A DNA stretch of 64,000 nt from Actinophytocola sp049647105 (GCF_049647105.1 NZ_JBARWZ010000044.1:1-64000); one strand, 5' to 3'; counted from the stretch's first letter, positions 8,163-16,896 are shown. The notes: a model not told the origin generated them from the letters alone. Program-made: numbers and translations.

Positions 8163-9020
8163 TCACAGCCCTCCTGATTCCGGGGTACGGACCGGCACGC
8201 CGAGGCCCTTGCTCCGTGCCGCCTCATACAGCCGGTAGGCGAGCCACACCCCACCGGTGTGCAGGCCGAGCAGGTCGACCAGCACGACGTCGTCGGGTGC
8301 GCGCCTGCCGGGATGGGAGCCGGCGAGCACCTGGCCGAGGCGCGCGGTGACCCGGCCTGCGCGGGACGGGTGCGCCCGGTCGTCGACGAACACCTGGTCC
8401 GCCTGCGCGACCACGCTCGCGGGCGGAGCCTGCCCGGACGCGTTGACGATCAGCGCGCCACGCGGAGGCTGCCAGTCGTCGTGCTCCCCGGGCGGGCAGG
8501 TGAGGACGACGAGGTTCGCGCCGAACCCCGCGTCCGCCGCCGACTCCGCGGCGGCCAGGCCGATGCCGGCCAGTTCGAGGTCGGCGGCGAGGTCGGCGGG
8601 CACCGAGGGGCACCCGTCCGGCGCGCAGACCGCGACGTGGCTGATGCCCGGCACGTGCGCGGCCAGTTCGGCGAGCACGACGTGCGCGGCGAGCCCGCCG
8701 CCGAGCACGGACACCGTGGCGACCCGGGAGTACAGGAAGAGCCGCGCGGCGGTCACGGTCAGCGCGGCGGCGCGGACGGCACGCAGCCCCGCTGCGGGCA
8801 GCAGCATCCCGTGGCCGCTGTGTGTACCCCACAGCAGCGCGAAACCGTTGTCAGAACCCGGGTCGAGGCGCCAGCGGCCGATGCGGCGTGCGCCGCCACC
8901 CCCGGCGCCGCTGTTCCTGACCTCCCGCCACACGAGCTCGTCGACCACGGTGCGCGGCGCGTCGATCCCGGTGAGCGCGGGCGGCACCTCGTGGGTGCGC
9001 AGTCGCAGCACGGTTCGCAT
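8163..9020 (-). CDS. Ornithine cyclodeaminase/mu-crystallin-like protein
   Basis: A 285-residue protein with the central Rossmann segment ATVSVLGGGLAAHVVLAEL (~100-118), preceded by the family's LRAVRAAALTVTAARLF helix, as in ornithine cyclodeaminase, SbnB and EutC. The N-terminal substrate half is divergent, with only weak similarity. Family reactions include ornithine to proline, oxidative release of diaminopropionate (SbnB) and ectoine breakdown (EutC), and all would make sense beside an adenylation enzyme, TrpB2-like enzyme and EctC-like protein. First gene of the operon. I start it at the ATG at 9020 because GAGGGA lies six bases upstream; longer starts lack a ribosome site. Confidence 0.65.
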   Translation of the reverse strand: MRTVLRLRTHEVPPALTGIDAPRTVVDELVWREVRNSGAGGGGARRIGRWRLDPGSDNGFALLWGTHSGHGMLLPAAGLRAVRAAALTVTAARLFLYSRVATVSVLGGGLAAHVVLAELAAHVPGISHVAVCAPDGCPSVPADLAADLELAGIGLAAAESAADAGFGANLVVLTCPPGEHDDWQPPRGALIVNASGQAPPASVVAQADQVFVDDRAHPSRAGRVTARLGQVLAGSHPGRRAPDDVVLVDLLGLHTGGVWLAYRLYEAARSKGLGVPVRTPESGGL

Positions 9021-9231
9021 CGGCGGTCCCTCGATCGGCGTTGTCATCAACGCCGCCAACGGTGCCGGGACCGGCTTCTCCGTGACTTCTCACTGCCTTC
9101 TCACCGGCTTCTCACGGGTTCCCACGTCCGGTAAGCGCGCGGGAAGCGGACGGGAAGCCGGTGAGAAGCACCTTGAGGTCCACTGGTGTGGCACTGGCGG
9201 AGACACCGCCGAAAGCACTGGAGGAGCCGAC

Positions 9232-9369
9232 ATGCGCACCATCCGCACGTTCACGCTGTCCCTGCTGGTCGCCGTCGCCGCGATGCTCGGTGCGCTCGGC
9301 GCGGCCGCGGCGGCGGCACCCGCCCCGGCCGACCACGTGTCCGTCGTCGCGGACGACACGCACTGGTGA
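9232..9369 (+). CDS. 45-residue secreted peptide
   Basis: A small gene with a good ribosome site (GGAGGAG) just before the ATG. The product has a basic start (MRTIR), a strong hydrophobic core and an Ala-rich cleavage zone (AAAAAAPAP), leaving a mature peptide of only about 16 residues that ends DDTHW. It is divergent from the operon at 191-9020 and convergent with the next gene, with five bases between the two stops. No cysteine or binding motif. It could be a signalling or surface peptide. I do not recognise a family with confidence. Confidence 0.6.
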   Translation: MRTIRTFTLSLLVAVAAMLGALGAAAAAAPAPADHVSVVADDTHW

Positions 9370-9374
9370 ACGCG

Positions 9375-9767
9375 TCAGGCGACACGACTGTGTCGATGGG
9401 CGACGCGGCGGGCGGCGCCGATGACGGTCCACCAGATCGCCGGTGAGTGGTCCTCGGTCGCGAGCGGCGTGACCAGGGTGCCTGCCGGGACGACCCGGAC
9501 ACCGAGCGGGAGAAGGTCGGTGGGCACGGCCGGCCGCCGAGTGCCCGCGCGCTGGACCAGGAACGTCCACGAACCGCCGTCGTCGGCGAGGACCGGGCCT
9601 GCCAGCATCATGATGTCCAGTTCGGCCAGCACGAGCGCACCGAAGGCGGCAGGCATGCTGATCGCGTCGACGTCCTCGCCCGCGATGAGCGCCGGTAGCG
9701 TGACGCGCTCCCCGGCCCCGTTCCATCCGCACTGAATGGACTTCGGACACGTCGTGGTGGCAGTCAT
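9375..9767 (-). CDS. Conserved hypothetical protein
   Basis: A 130-residue soluble protein with no signal peptide. The pattern ISMPAAFGALVL, then LAGPVLAD followed by WTFLVQ, and later VVPAGTLVTPLA, resembles small actinomycete proteins of unknown function often annotated near bifunctional primase/polymerase-like sequences. Two cysteines near the N-terminus (C7, C13) could bind metal but there is no clear partner pair. The ATG at 9767 follows GGAGG-like sequence. It lies alone between the secreted peptide and the aldehyde dehydrogenase, and I cannot assign a role. Confidence 0.6.
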   Translation of the reverse strand: MTATTTCPKSIQCGWNGAGERVTLPALIAGEDVDAISMPAAFGALVLAELDIMMLAGPVLADDGGSWTFLVQRAGTRRPAVPTDLLPLGVRVVPAGTLVTPLATEDHSPAIWWTVIGAARRVAHRHSRVA

Positions 9768-9850
9768 GGCTCGCCTCCAGCACCCCGATGAACCTGCCTG
9801 ATACCAGGGGACACCCGCACGCCATGAATCCGCTATCGATCGGCTATTCC

Positions 9851-11425
9851 CTACCGGATGCGCGTCCTCCGCATCATCTTCAGGCCGGAGAGCACGCCTT
9901 CGACGTGCTTCGCGTAGTCCTGGCCTGGCCGGGGGCCCATGACCTGCTTCTTGAGCACCGCCATGTTCTGGACGTCGGTGTACTTCAGCAGGCCCTGGTC
10001 ACCGTGGCGGGTGCCAACGCCCGAGTTCTTCACGCCACCGGACGGTGTGCCCTTGGCGGCGTACGCGGTGGCGAGGATGTCGTTGATGTTGACGTTGCCG
10101 GACTCGATACGTGCGGCCACGGCGCGCGCGGCGGCGATGTCCTTGCCCCAGACGGAGGCGTTGAGGCCGTAGTCGGTGTCGTTGGCGAGTGCCACGGCCT
10201 CGTCGACGGTGCGGTAGGAGTGCAGCGCGACGACGGGGCCGAAGGTCTCGGTGACGCCGCAGAGCATGTCCTTCGTGACGTCCTCGAGGATCGTCGGCTC
10301 GAAGAACGCCGGGCCGAGGTCGGGGCGGGGCCTGCCGCCGCAGAGCACGGTGGCACCCTTGGCGATGGCGTCCTCGACGTGCGAGGTGACGCGGCGCAGG
10401 TGGTCGACGGAGACGAGCGAACCCATCTCCGGGCCGAAGTCGTAGGAGGCGCGGACGTCGAGCGCCTTCGCCCTGGCCACGAACGCGGCTCTGAACTCGT
10501 CGTACCTGGACACCGGCAGGTAGATCCGCTCGATGTGCATGCAGATCTGCCCGGTGTTGCCGAACACGCCGAATACCGCGCCCTGCACGGCGTCCGCCAT
10601 GTCGGCGTCGGGGAGCACGATCATCGGGTTCTTGCCGCCGAGCTCGAGGCAGCAGCCGATGAGGTTCCTCCCCGCCCGTTCGCCGATCACCCTGCCGGTG
10701 GCAGTGGAACCGGTGAACATCACGTAGTCGGCGTTGTCGATGAGCGTGGGGCCGACGTCCGGACCCTCGCCGCACACCACCTGGAACAGGCCCGCCGGCA
10801 GCCCGGCCTCCTCGAGCATCCGCACGCCGTAGAGCGGGGAGAGCGCCGTCTTGTTGTCGGGCTTCAGCACCACGGCGTTGCCTGCCATCAGCGCCGGGAT
10901 GGCGTCGGAGATGCCGGTGGCGAACGGGAAGTTCCACGGCGCGATGATGCCGACGACGCCCTTGGGCTGCCGGATCTCGGTCGACGTGGACAGCAGCGGC
11001 ACCGGCCCGCCACGCCTGACCGGCGCGAGCAGCTTGGCGGCCCGCTTGAGGTAGTGGCTCATCACCATCGGCGGGTCGCAGGTCTCCTCGATGGCCATCC
11101 GCCGGTTCTTGCCGCTCTCGGCCTGGATGAGATCGGTGGTGGTGCGCGCGTTGTCGACGAAGATCGTGTGCGCCCGCTTGAACACCGCCAGCCGCTCCTT
11201 GACCGGGGTGGCCGCCCACTGCCGCTGCGCCGCGCGTGCCGTGGCGAACGCGTCCTCGATGTCGATCGGCGTCGACTGCGGCAGCCCGACGAGGACCGCG
11301 CCGGTGTACACCTCGGTGAGCGGCCAGGTCGCACCGGACGAACCCGGCACCCTGGCGACGAGTTGCCGCAGGAACGCGTCGGTCACCGAGGCCGGACGGG
11401 CCGGCTCGAGAGGGGTGACGGTCAT
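9851..11425 (-). CDS. NAD(P)-dependent aldehyde dehydrogenase (succinate-semialdehyde type)
   Basis: A 524-residue enzyme of the aldehyde dehydrogenase superfamily, closest by eye to succinate-semialdehyde dehydrogenases. Visible are the cofactor segment IIAPWNFPFATGI (~155), FTGSTATGRVIGERAG (~240), the general-base motif ELGGKNPM (~268) and the catalytic cysteine in GNTGQICMHIER (~300). It oxidises an aldehyde to the acid in the cytoplasm. The gene starts 16 bp after the stop of the GMC oxidoreductase gene, so the two form an operon: the GMC enzyme could make an aldehyde or ketone that this enzyme then oxidises. The open frame extends upstream of 11425 but into the neighbour's repetitive 3' end, so ATG 11425 is preferred. 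Confidence 0.92.
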   Translation of the reverse strand: MTVTPLEPARPASVTDAFLRQLVARVPGSSGATWPLTEVYTGAVLVGLPQSTPIDIEDAFATARAAQRQWAATPVKERLAVFKRAHTIFVDNARTTTDLIQAESGKNRRMAIEETCDPPMVMSHYLKRAAKLLAPVRRGGPVPLLSTSTEIRQPKGVVGIIAPWNFPFATGISDAIPALMAGNAVVLKPDNKTALSPLYGVRMLEEAGLPAGLFQVVCGEGPDVGPTLIDNADYVMFTGSTATGRVIGERAGRNLIGCCLELGGKNPMIVLPDADMADAVQGAVFGVFGNTGQICMHIERIYLPVSRYDEFRAAFVARAKALDVRASYDFGPEMGSLVSVDHLRRVTSHVEDAIAKGATVLCGGRPRPDLGPAFFEPTILEDVTKDMLCGVTETFGPVVALHSYRTVDEAVALANDTDYGLNASVWGKDIAAARAVAARIESGNVNINDILATAYAAKGTPSGGVKNSGVGTRHGDQGLLKYTDVQNMAVLKKQVMGPRPGQDYAKHVEGVLSGLKMMRRTRIR

Positions 11426-11441
11426 GGACCTCTCCTTACCG

Positions 11442-13115
11442 CTACTTGTCTGGCTTGTCCGCCGTGTCCGCCGTGTCCGCCGTGTCCGCCGTGTCCGCGA
11501 GGACGAGTCGCGCACCCATCTCACCGATCATGATGGCGGGCGCGTTCGTGTTGCCGCCGGTGATCGACGGCATGATCGAGGCGTCGCAGACCCGCAGCCC
11601 GTCGACGCCCCGAACCTTGAGGTCGGGGCCGACGACCGCGAGCTCGTCGACGCCCATCCGGCAGGTGCCGACGCCGTGGTAGACCGACGTGGCCCGGTTG
11701 AGGATCGCGTCACGCAGCTCCTGGCCGCGCAGTCTCTCGCCGGGATGGCTCTCCGCCTTGACCGACCCCTTGAACGCCGGTGACGCGAAGATCTCACGCA
11801 CCATCTCCGAGCCCTCGCCGAGCACCTCGAGATCGGCGGGGTCGGCCAGGTACTGGAAGTCGATGAGCGGCGCGGCGGTGGGGTCGACAGAAGCGAGCCG
11901 GAGCGTGCCGCGGCTCTTCGGGTAGATCAGCGTCGCCAGCACGGTGAGCGAGGGGCGCTTGTCGACCTTGTGCCGGATCGGTTCGTCCTGGTTGGGCGAC
12001 ACGTACGCCCACGGAAGGAGGTGCAGCTGGAGGTCGGGCACCTCCCTGGCCTGGGAGGTCCGCAGGAACGCGAGCACCTCGAAGACCGAGTTGGCCATGA
12101 AGGTGGTGCCCGGCCTGACCAGCTCCCTGGCCAGGCCCCTGGCGAAGTACGGTGCCGTGCCCTTGTTCCTGCTCGACGACGCCTGGAAGGTCAGCGCGTG
12201 GAACATGTGGTCGTGCAGGTTGTCGCCGACCGGCAGGTCCGCGAGCACGTCGATGCCGTGTTCCCGCAGGTGCGCGGCGTGACCGACGCCGGAAAGCATG
12301 AGCAGCTGCGCCGATCCGACGAACCCGGCCGAGAGGATGACCTCCCTGCCCGCGCGAACGGTCCGCCGGGTGCCGTCCTGGTCGGTGACCTCGACGCCGA
12401 CGGCGCGGCCGTTCTCGATGACCACTCTGGTCACCAGCACCTCGGACTGCAGCTCCAGCGTCGCGGGCGCGAGGTCGTGGATGTAGGCGCGCGAGGCGCT
12501 GTAGCGCAGGCCGTCGGCGGCGTTCTGCTGCATCCGGCTGACGCCCTCCTGCGACTCGGCGTTGTAGTCGTCGAGGACCGCGCAGCCGATCGTGTCGGCG
12601 GTGGCCTGGAGGAACTGCAGCGACCCTTCCTGCGGGATCCTGTTGCGAGTGACCCGGATCGGTCCGCCGGCGCCGCGGAAGGCGTTCTCCCCGTCCTCGA
12701 AGTCCTCCATGCGCTTGTACACGGCGTTCACGCTGTCCGCGTCCCAGCCGACATTGCCCTCGGCGGCCCAGGAGTCGAAGTTGGCGCGGTTGCCTCGGAC
12801 GTAGACCATGCCGTTCACGGAGCTGGAGCCGCCGACCACCTTGCCGCGCGGCACCGGCATCTCACGGCCGAGTAGGTGCTTCTGGGGCACCGAGTAGTAG
12901 CCCCAGTCGACGAGCTTCTTCAGCTGGGGCACCGAGTGCAACGGGCCGATCATCCCGGGCTTCGTGAGCAGCAGCTTCTTGTCCGTCTTACCGGCCTCGA
13001 GCACGATCACACGCGCGCCCGACTCGGCCAGCCTGCCCGCGATCGCGGCTCCCGAGCTGCCCGACCCGACCACCACGTAGTCGGCCTCGCTGCCACGTGG
13101 CACCTTCTTGGCCAT
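11442..13115 (-). CDS. GMC-family FAD-dependent oxidoreductase
   Basis: A 557-residue glucose-methanol-choline oxidoreductase. It has the N-terminal FAD motif DYVVVGSGSSGAAIAGRL (~12), the GMC signature GGSSSVNGMVYVRG (~95) and the C-terminal HGVGTCRMG block with the catalytic His, then the NTNAPAIMIGE segment. Oxidises an alcohol, possibly choline-like, aliphatic or a steroid side chain. The C-terminus carries an odd tail of repeated ADT units, encoded by a 9-bp tandem repeat (about 11458-11500), which is not part of the fold. The ATG at 13115 sits 39 bp from a KstR-like palindrome, suggesting repression by a TetR-type lipid regulator. Forms an operon with the downstream aldehyde dehydrogenase. 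Confidence 0.9.
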   Translation of the reverse strand: MAKKVPRGSEADYVVVGSGSSGAAIAGRLAESGARVIVLEAGKTDKKLLLTKPGMIGPLHSVPQLKKLVDWGYYSVPQKHLLGREMPVPRGKVVGGSSSVNGMVYVRGNRANFDSWAAEGNVGWDADSVNAVYKRMEDFEDGENAFRGAGGPIRVTRNRIPQEGSLQFLQATADTIGCAVLDDYNAESQEGVSRMQQNAADGLRYSASRAYIHDLAPATLELQSEVLVTRVVIENGRAVGVEVTDQDGTRRTVRAGREVILSAGFVGSAQLLMLSGVGHAAHLREHGIDVLADLPVGDNLHDHMFHALTFQASSSRNKGTAPYFARGLARELVRPGTTFMANSVFEVLAFLRTSQAREVPDLQLHLLPWAYVSPNQDEPIRHKVDKRPSLTVLATLIYPKSRGTLRLASVDPTAAPLIDFQYLADPADLEVLGEGSEMVREIFASPAFKGSVKAESHPGERLRGQELRDAILNRATSVYHGVGTCRMGVDELAVVGPDLKVRGVDGLRVCDASIMPSITGGNTNAPAIMIGEMGARLVLADTADTADTADTADKPDK

Positions 13116-13153
13116 TCCCGCTCCTTGATCCACCACCCCCGCCGGGTCACAAC

Positions 13154-13167
13154 TGTAACCTGTTCTA
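13154..13167. promoter_or_regulatory. KstR-like TetR operator
   Basis: The sequence TGTAACCTGTTCTA matches the published KstR consensus TNNAACNNGTTNNA at every fixed position and lies 39 bp before the GMC oxidoreductase start. KstR-family TetR regulators control sterol and lipid catabolism in mycobacteria and rhodococci and release DNA on binding a CoA thioester. No tetR gene is in the window, so the regulator would be encoded elsewhere. The match is exact but short. Confidence 0.5.
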
Positions 13168-13518
13168 GTTCTGCTCGACCATACGTCGTCGCCACCGATT
13201 CGCAACCATCGCGGGGCGGCCGATGGCCGAGGGCACTGACAGGGGCCGCTCCCCTCCGCCGGAGCGGCCGTCCTCCTCGGCACGGGCTGAAGGCACAATT
13301 CCGCCAACGCAACTTTCCGTACCCGGGTGGCGCCCCGAATTTCGCGACCGGTCCAGCGGGTACAGGGAATTCGGCCGGATCCTCACCCCGGCGGGTCATG
13401 ACGTTCGTCATATGAATGGGCCGGTCAGGTCGTGCTCGTTCACCGAATCGTTGGAGCAACGGGAAGTTCGGCACGCCGATACACAGATGCGGGGACCTGA
13501 CAATGAGGATGTGACGGG
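13168..13518. other. Intergenic region between divergent genes
   Basis: About 350 bp between the GMC oxidoreductase (minus) and the von Willebrand A gene (plus). Base composition is less GC-rich than the coding sequence and I see no open frame with normal codon use. It must carry the promoter for the plus-strand gene, but I could not pick a convincing -35/-10 pair. Confidence 0.5.
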
Positions 13519-15627
13519 ATGACACGAAGAACCCTGGCCCTATCCGGAATCTCCGCCTTCGCGGCGATGACCTTGTTCACCGGCACGGCTGTCGCCGTCG
13601 ATGGTCAACTGCCCGGTGGCACCGCGATCTCGGTGACGATCGACAGCCCCGCCGACAACACGGTGTTCCCGCAGGGACCGGTGACCGTCGAGGGCACGGC
13701 GTCGGTCGGTGAGGCCGCGGTCGTGAAGGACACCGCGCTCACCTACGTGGTCGACGTGTCCGGGAGCACGGCGGCGAGCTGTGACGGCACCGCCCGCACC
13801 GTGCTGCAGTGCGAGGTACAGGCGTCGCAGGCCCTCAACACGCTCGCCGCCGACCCAGACTCCCCGGTCGGCACGGTCGGCGCGGTCATCTTCGGCTCTT
13901 CCGCAGCCGTGACGGACGTGCAGCCCTCGGGCGGTGACCAGGTTCTGACCGGTCCCGCGACCGACCAGAACGCCAACGGCGCAAGGGACGTGGAGGAGGT
14001 GCTCGGCTCGATGAGCCAGGGTCACGTCGGCCAGTTCTCGGTGCGCGACGTCTCCACGGGAACCTTCTTCCCGGACGCGGTGACCAAGGCGACCACGGTG
14101 ACCAACGCCCAGAACGAGCCGCGCAAGATCGTGGCCTTCCTGTCCGACGGCGCGTCGGCGGGCAACGTGAACCCGGCGCTGGACGCCGTCCCGGCGAACG
14201 TCGACATCCACACGTTCGCCGTCGGCGCGGGCTCCGCCTGCCAGACCGGCGCGTACAGCGACAGCCTGCAGCTGATCGCGGACCGCACCGGCGGCGACTG
14301 TGTGCAGGTCCCCGACCCGGCGAACCTGCCGGACGTGCTGCCGGACCTGCTGGCCTCGGAACTGAGCTCCCTCACCGCCTCGGTGGACGGCGGCCCGGCG
14401 GCGCCGGTGACCGCGACCAGCCCGGGACTGCCGCAGAACGGTCCGGCCACAGTGGACTACTCGTACACCACCGGCCCGCTCACCTCCGGCACGCACGAGA
14501 TCTGCGTGACCGCCCACGGCGAGGACAACGGCGGCACCGGCTCGGTGACCGACTGCGTCACCGTCATCATCAACGACCCGCCGACGGTCGACCCGAGCGG
14601 ACCGTACGCGGGCCAGGAAGGCAACCCGGTGGCGATCGCCGGCCTGGTGACCGATCCTGACGGGCCGAACCTGACCACGCAGTGGACCGCCACGCCGGCC
14701 TCCGGTGTCGACGCGGGCGCGACCTGCGCCTTCGCCAACGCCTCGGCCGTCAGCACCACCGTGAAATGCACCGACGACGGGGTGTGGACCCTGCGCCTCA
14801 CCGCCAACGACGGGCTGAACCCGCCGGTGTCGGCCACGACCCAGCTGACGCTGACCAACGTCGCACCCGGGGTGACCATCGCGAGCCCGGCCGACGGCAC
14901 CCTCGTGCTGCGCGGCGCGCCGGTGACCGTCACCGCGCCGTTCACCGACATCGCGACCAACGACACGCACACGTGCACGGTGAACTTCGACGACGGTTCG
15001 GCCCAGAAGGTCGGCACGGTCACCCAGGGTGCGGGCTCTGGCAGTTGCGCGGCAACCCACACCTACACCGGGGTCGGCGCGCACCTGGTGGTCGTGACCG
15101 TCACCGACGACGACGGTGGTTCGGCGACCGCGGTGGTCAAGCTGGTGTCGTACGTGCGAGCCGAGGCATGGGCCCTCAGCGCGAGCGGCGTGATCACCGT
15201 GGCGAAGACCCCGCACGCGACGTGCCCGCCGAACAGCAACCTGACGACGGCGACCGTGACGGTGCCCGCGCTGGCGACGGTGCAGGCGCTGCACGCGGAG
15301 TGCACGCTCGACCCGTCGAACGGCCACACCGACGCGTCCGCCGACATCAGCGGTGCGTCGTTGCTGGGCGGCGCGATCAGCCTGACCGACATCGAGACCA
15401 GTTGTGTGGCAACGGAAAGCGGTCTGAGCGGGTCGTCGAGGGTTGGCACGCTCAATGGCAGGCCGATCGGCACCGGGCCGACGACGATCTCGATCCCCCT
15501 CGTCGCGACCGTGTACCTCAACCAGACGGTGAACGGTCCGAACGGGCAGCTGGCGCAGTACTCGGTGAGAGTGGTGACGCTGCTGGGCCAGGAGATCGTC
15601 CTGTCCGGGTGCCGGCTGGGCATCTGA
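13519..15627 (+). CDS. Secreted von Willebrand factor A domain protein with PKD-like repeats
   Basis: A 702-residue exported protein. Residues 1-27 form a signal peptide ending AVA. A von Willebrand A domain (about 70-280) has the metal-site motif DVSGS and the later FLSDGAS strand. After it come Ig/PKD-like beta repeats (about 280-540, with ITIDSPADN- and VTIASPADG-type starts and a PPTVDPSGPYAG segment). The C-terminal ~160 residues are unrecognised, with paired cysteines and an 'SADISGASLLGG' stretch seen in other actinomycete surface proteins. No sortase signal or membrane anchor, so it is probably released or wall-associated and binds a ligand or another protein. Monocistronic, ending at a shared hairpin with the convergent gene. 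Confidence 0.85.
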   Translation: MTRRTLALSGISAFAAMTLFTGTAVAVDGQLPGGTAISVTIDSPADNTVFPQGPVTVEGTASVGEAAVVKDTALTYVVDVSGSTAASCDGTARTVLQCEVQASQALNTLAADPDSPVGTVGAVIFGSSAAVTDVQPSGGDQVLTGPATDQNANGARDVEEVLGSMSQGHVGQFSVRDVSTGTFFPDAVTKATTVTNAQNEPRKIVAFLSDGASAGNVNPALDAVPANVDIHTFAVGAGSACQTGAYSDSLQLIADRTGGDCVQVPDPANLPDVLPDLLASELSSLTASVDGGPAAPVTATSPGLPQNGPATVDYSYTTGPLTSGTHEICVTAHGEDNGGTGSVTDCVTVIINDPPTVDPSGPYAGQEGNPVAIAGLVTDPDGPNLTTQWTATPASGVDAGATCAFANASAVSTTVKCTDDGVWTLRLTANDGLNPPVSATTQLTLTNVAPGVTIASPADGTLVLRGAPVTVTAPFTDIATNDTHTCTVNFDDGSAQKVGTVTQGAGSGSCAATHTYTGVGAHLVVVTVTDDDGGSATAVVKLVSYVRAEAWALSASGVITVAKTPHATCPPNSNLTTATVTVPALATVQALHAECTLDPSNGHTDASADISGASLLGGAISLTDIETSCVATESGLSGSSRVGTLNGRPIGTGPTTISIPLVATVYLNQTVNGPNGQLAQYSVRVVTLLGQEIVLSGCRLGI

Positions 15628-15636
15628 TCGGCTGAT

Positions 15637-15678
15637 GGTGATCCTCTGCGGGGGCGTGCGCTCCTACAGAGGATCACC
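15637..15678. terminator. Bidirectional hairpin between convergent genes
   Basis: A perfect 12-bp inverted repeat (GGTGATCCTCTG at 15637-15648 and its complement at 15667-15678) separated by 18 bases. The right arm is the last coding sequence and stop region of the cupin gene. There is no U-tract, but position between two convergent stops fits transcription termination for both. Confidence 0.6.
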
Positions 15679-16251
15679 GTCGTCGACCGCCGGGGCGTCC
15701 CAGCCGGAGGCGAACCACTGGACCTCGCCGGTCGCCGGGTCGTACCGCCGCCGTTCGATGGTGCCGATATCGGCTCCGTACAGGTGGATCCCGACGGTGG
15801 GAACGTCGCCGACGGCCGCGACGCTGTGGACGTCGTCGTCGGTCGTACAACACACGGTGACCTCTCCGCGCTGCCACACGTGCTCGCCGACCGGCGTGAG
15901 GGGCCTGCCCGGCTCGGCGTCCGTGGGTTTGGCGTAACGGAACTCGCGTTCGGCTCCCGAGTAGATGCCGACGACGCCCCACGTCTCGTGTCCGTGCACG
16001 GGTGTTCGCTGGCCTACGTTCCAGACGACGGCGGCCAACGACCAGCTGTTGTCGGGGGCGATGTGGAGCGGGTAGTTGACATGGTGCTCGGTCGACGGCC
16101 GGGTGACCTCGGGTGGGAGCCGGTAGCCGCCGGCCAGCAGAGCGGACAACCGCTCCGCGACCCGCTTGGTGATCTCCTGCTCGTCGTCGGTGGTGCCGAC
16201 CACGAACTCCACGTCGTCGATGAAGGACCGCAGAACGGCGTCCGGTCTCAT
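15664..16251 (-). CDS. Cysteine-dioxygenase-like cupin
   Basis: A 195-residue cupin of the cysteine dioxygenase/thiol dioxygenase family. The iron-binding motif is TPVHGHETWGVVGIYSG (H86 and H88) with the third histidine likely H142 in DDDVHSVAAVGDVPTVGIH. Family members oxidise cysteine, mercaptopropionate or related thiols to sulfinates with a 3-His iron centre. The gene lies 24 bp after the DHFR-like gene on the same strand and is probably co-transcribed with it. Substrate is not predictable by eye. Confidence 0.82.
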   Translation of the reverse strand: MRPDAVLRSFIDDVEFVVGTTDDEQEITKRVAERLSALLAGGYRLPPEVTRPSTEHHVNYPLHIAPDNSWSLAAVVWNVGQRTPVHGHETWGVVGIYSGAEREFRYAKPTDAEPGRPLTPVGEHVWQRGEVTVCCTTDDDVHSVAAVGDVPTVGIHLYGADIGTIERRRYDPATGEVQWFASGWDAPAVDDGDPL

Positions 16252-16275
16252 GGTGATCTCCCTGGGAGCTCGGTG

Positions 16276-16896
16276 TCAGGACAGCACGCGATAGATCAGG
16301 TGGGTGACCGAGGCCGCCGCTCGCGACTCCACCTGCTCGAGCTTGCGCGGCGGGACACCGTCGAACAAACGCGTGCCCGCGCCGAGCATGAGCGGGACGA
16401 CGTGCAGCCGGATCTCGTCGATCAAGCCGGCGGCGAGGTACTGGTTGACGGTGGTCGCGCCGCCATGGATGGAGATGCCGCCGTCTCCCGCGGCCTCGCG
16501 TGCACGTGCGAACGCGGCTTCGATTCCGTCGGTGACGAAGTGGAACGTGGTGCCGCCGTCCATCGGCTGCGGGTCGCGCGGGTGATGGGTGAGCACGAAG
16601 ACCGGGCCGTGGTAGGGCGGATTGTCGCCCCACCAGCCTTTCCACTGCCGATCCCATTCGCCACGCACCGGGCCGAACATGTTGCGCCCCATGATGAATG
16701 CCTTCGCCGTCATCATCCTGGCGAACTCGGCCGGGTGCTCATCGGAACCTTCGGAGTACCAGGCGTGCAGCTTGTCGCCCCAGCCGTCGCCACCGTCGTC
16801 GCCGAACGGGCGCTGCTCGGTCTGGTTGAGCCCGGCCGCGTACCCGTCGATCGAGATCGTGAGGTCGCAGGTCACCTCGCCCGTGCGTGTGGTCAT
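16276..16896 (-). CDS. Dihydrofolate reductase-family protein (RibD C-terminal-like)
   Basis: A 206-residue NADPH-dependent reductase of the RibD C-terminal/YwjB group. It starts DLTISIDGYAAG (residues 11-22), has the MGRNMFGP turn (~70), and ends with GGATTVNQYLAAGLIDEIRLHVVP followed by LGAGTRLFD, the typical conserved block. Not a folate-cycle DHFR by context. Divergent from the LysR regulator gene, with 103 bp between the starts, so it and the cupin gene are the likely targets of that regulator. Confidence 0.88.
   Translation of the reverse strand: MTTRTGEVTCDLTISIDGYAAGLNQTEQRPFGDDGGDGWGDKLHAWYSEGSDEHPAEFARMMTAKAFIMGRNMFGPVRGEWDRQWKGWWGDNPPYHGPVFVLTHHPRDPQPMDGGTTFHFVTDGIEAAFARAREAAGDGGISIHGGATTVNQYLAAGLIDEIRLHVVPLMLGAGTRLFDGVPPRKLEQVESRAAASVTHLIYRVLS

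Noticed and set aside
9788..11533. Plus-strand open frame of 581 codons
   Set aside because: Opposite strand of the aldehyde dehydrogenase, whose motifs are unmistakable; the plus frame lacks any recognisable domain.
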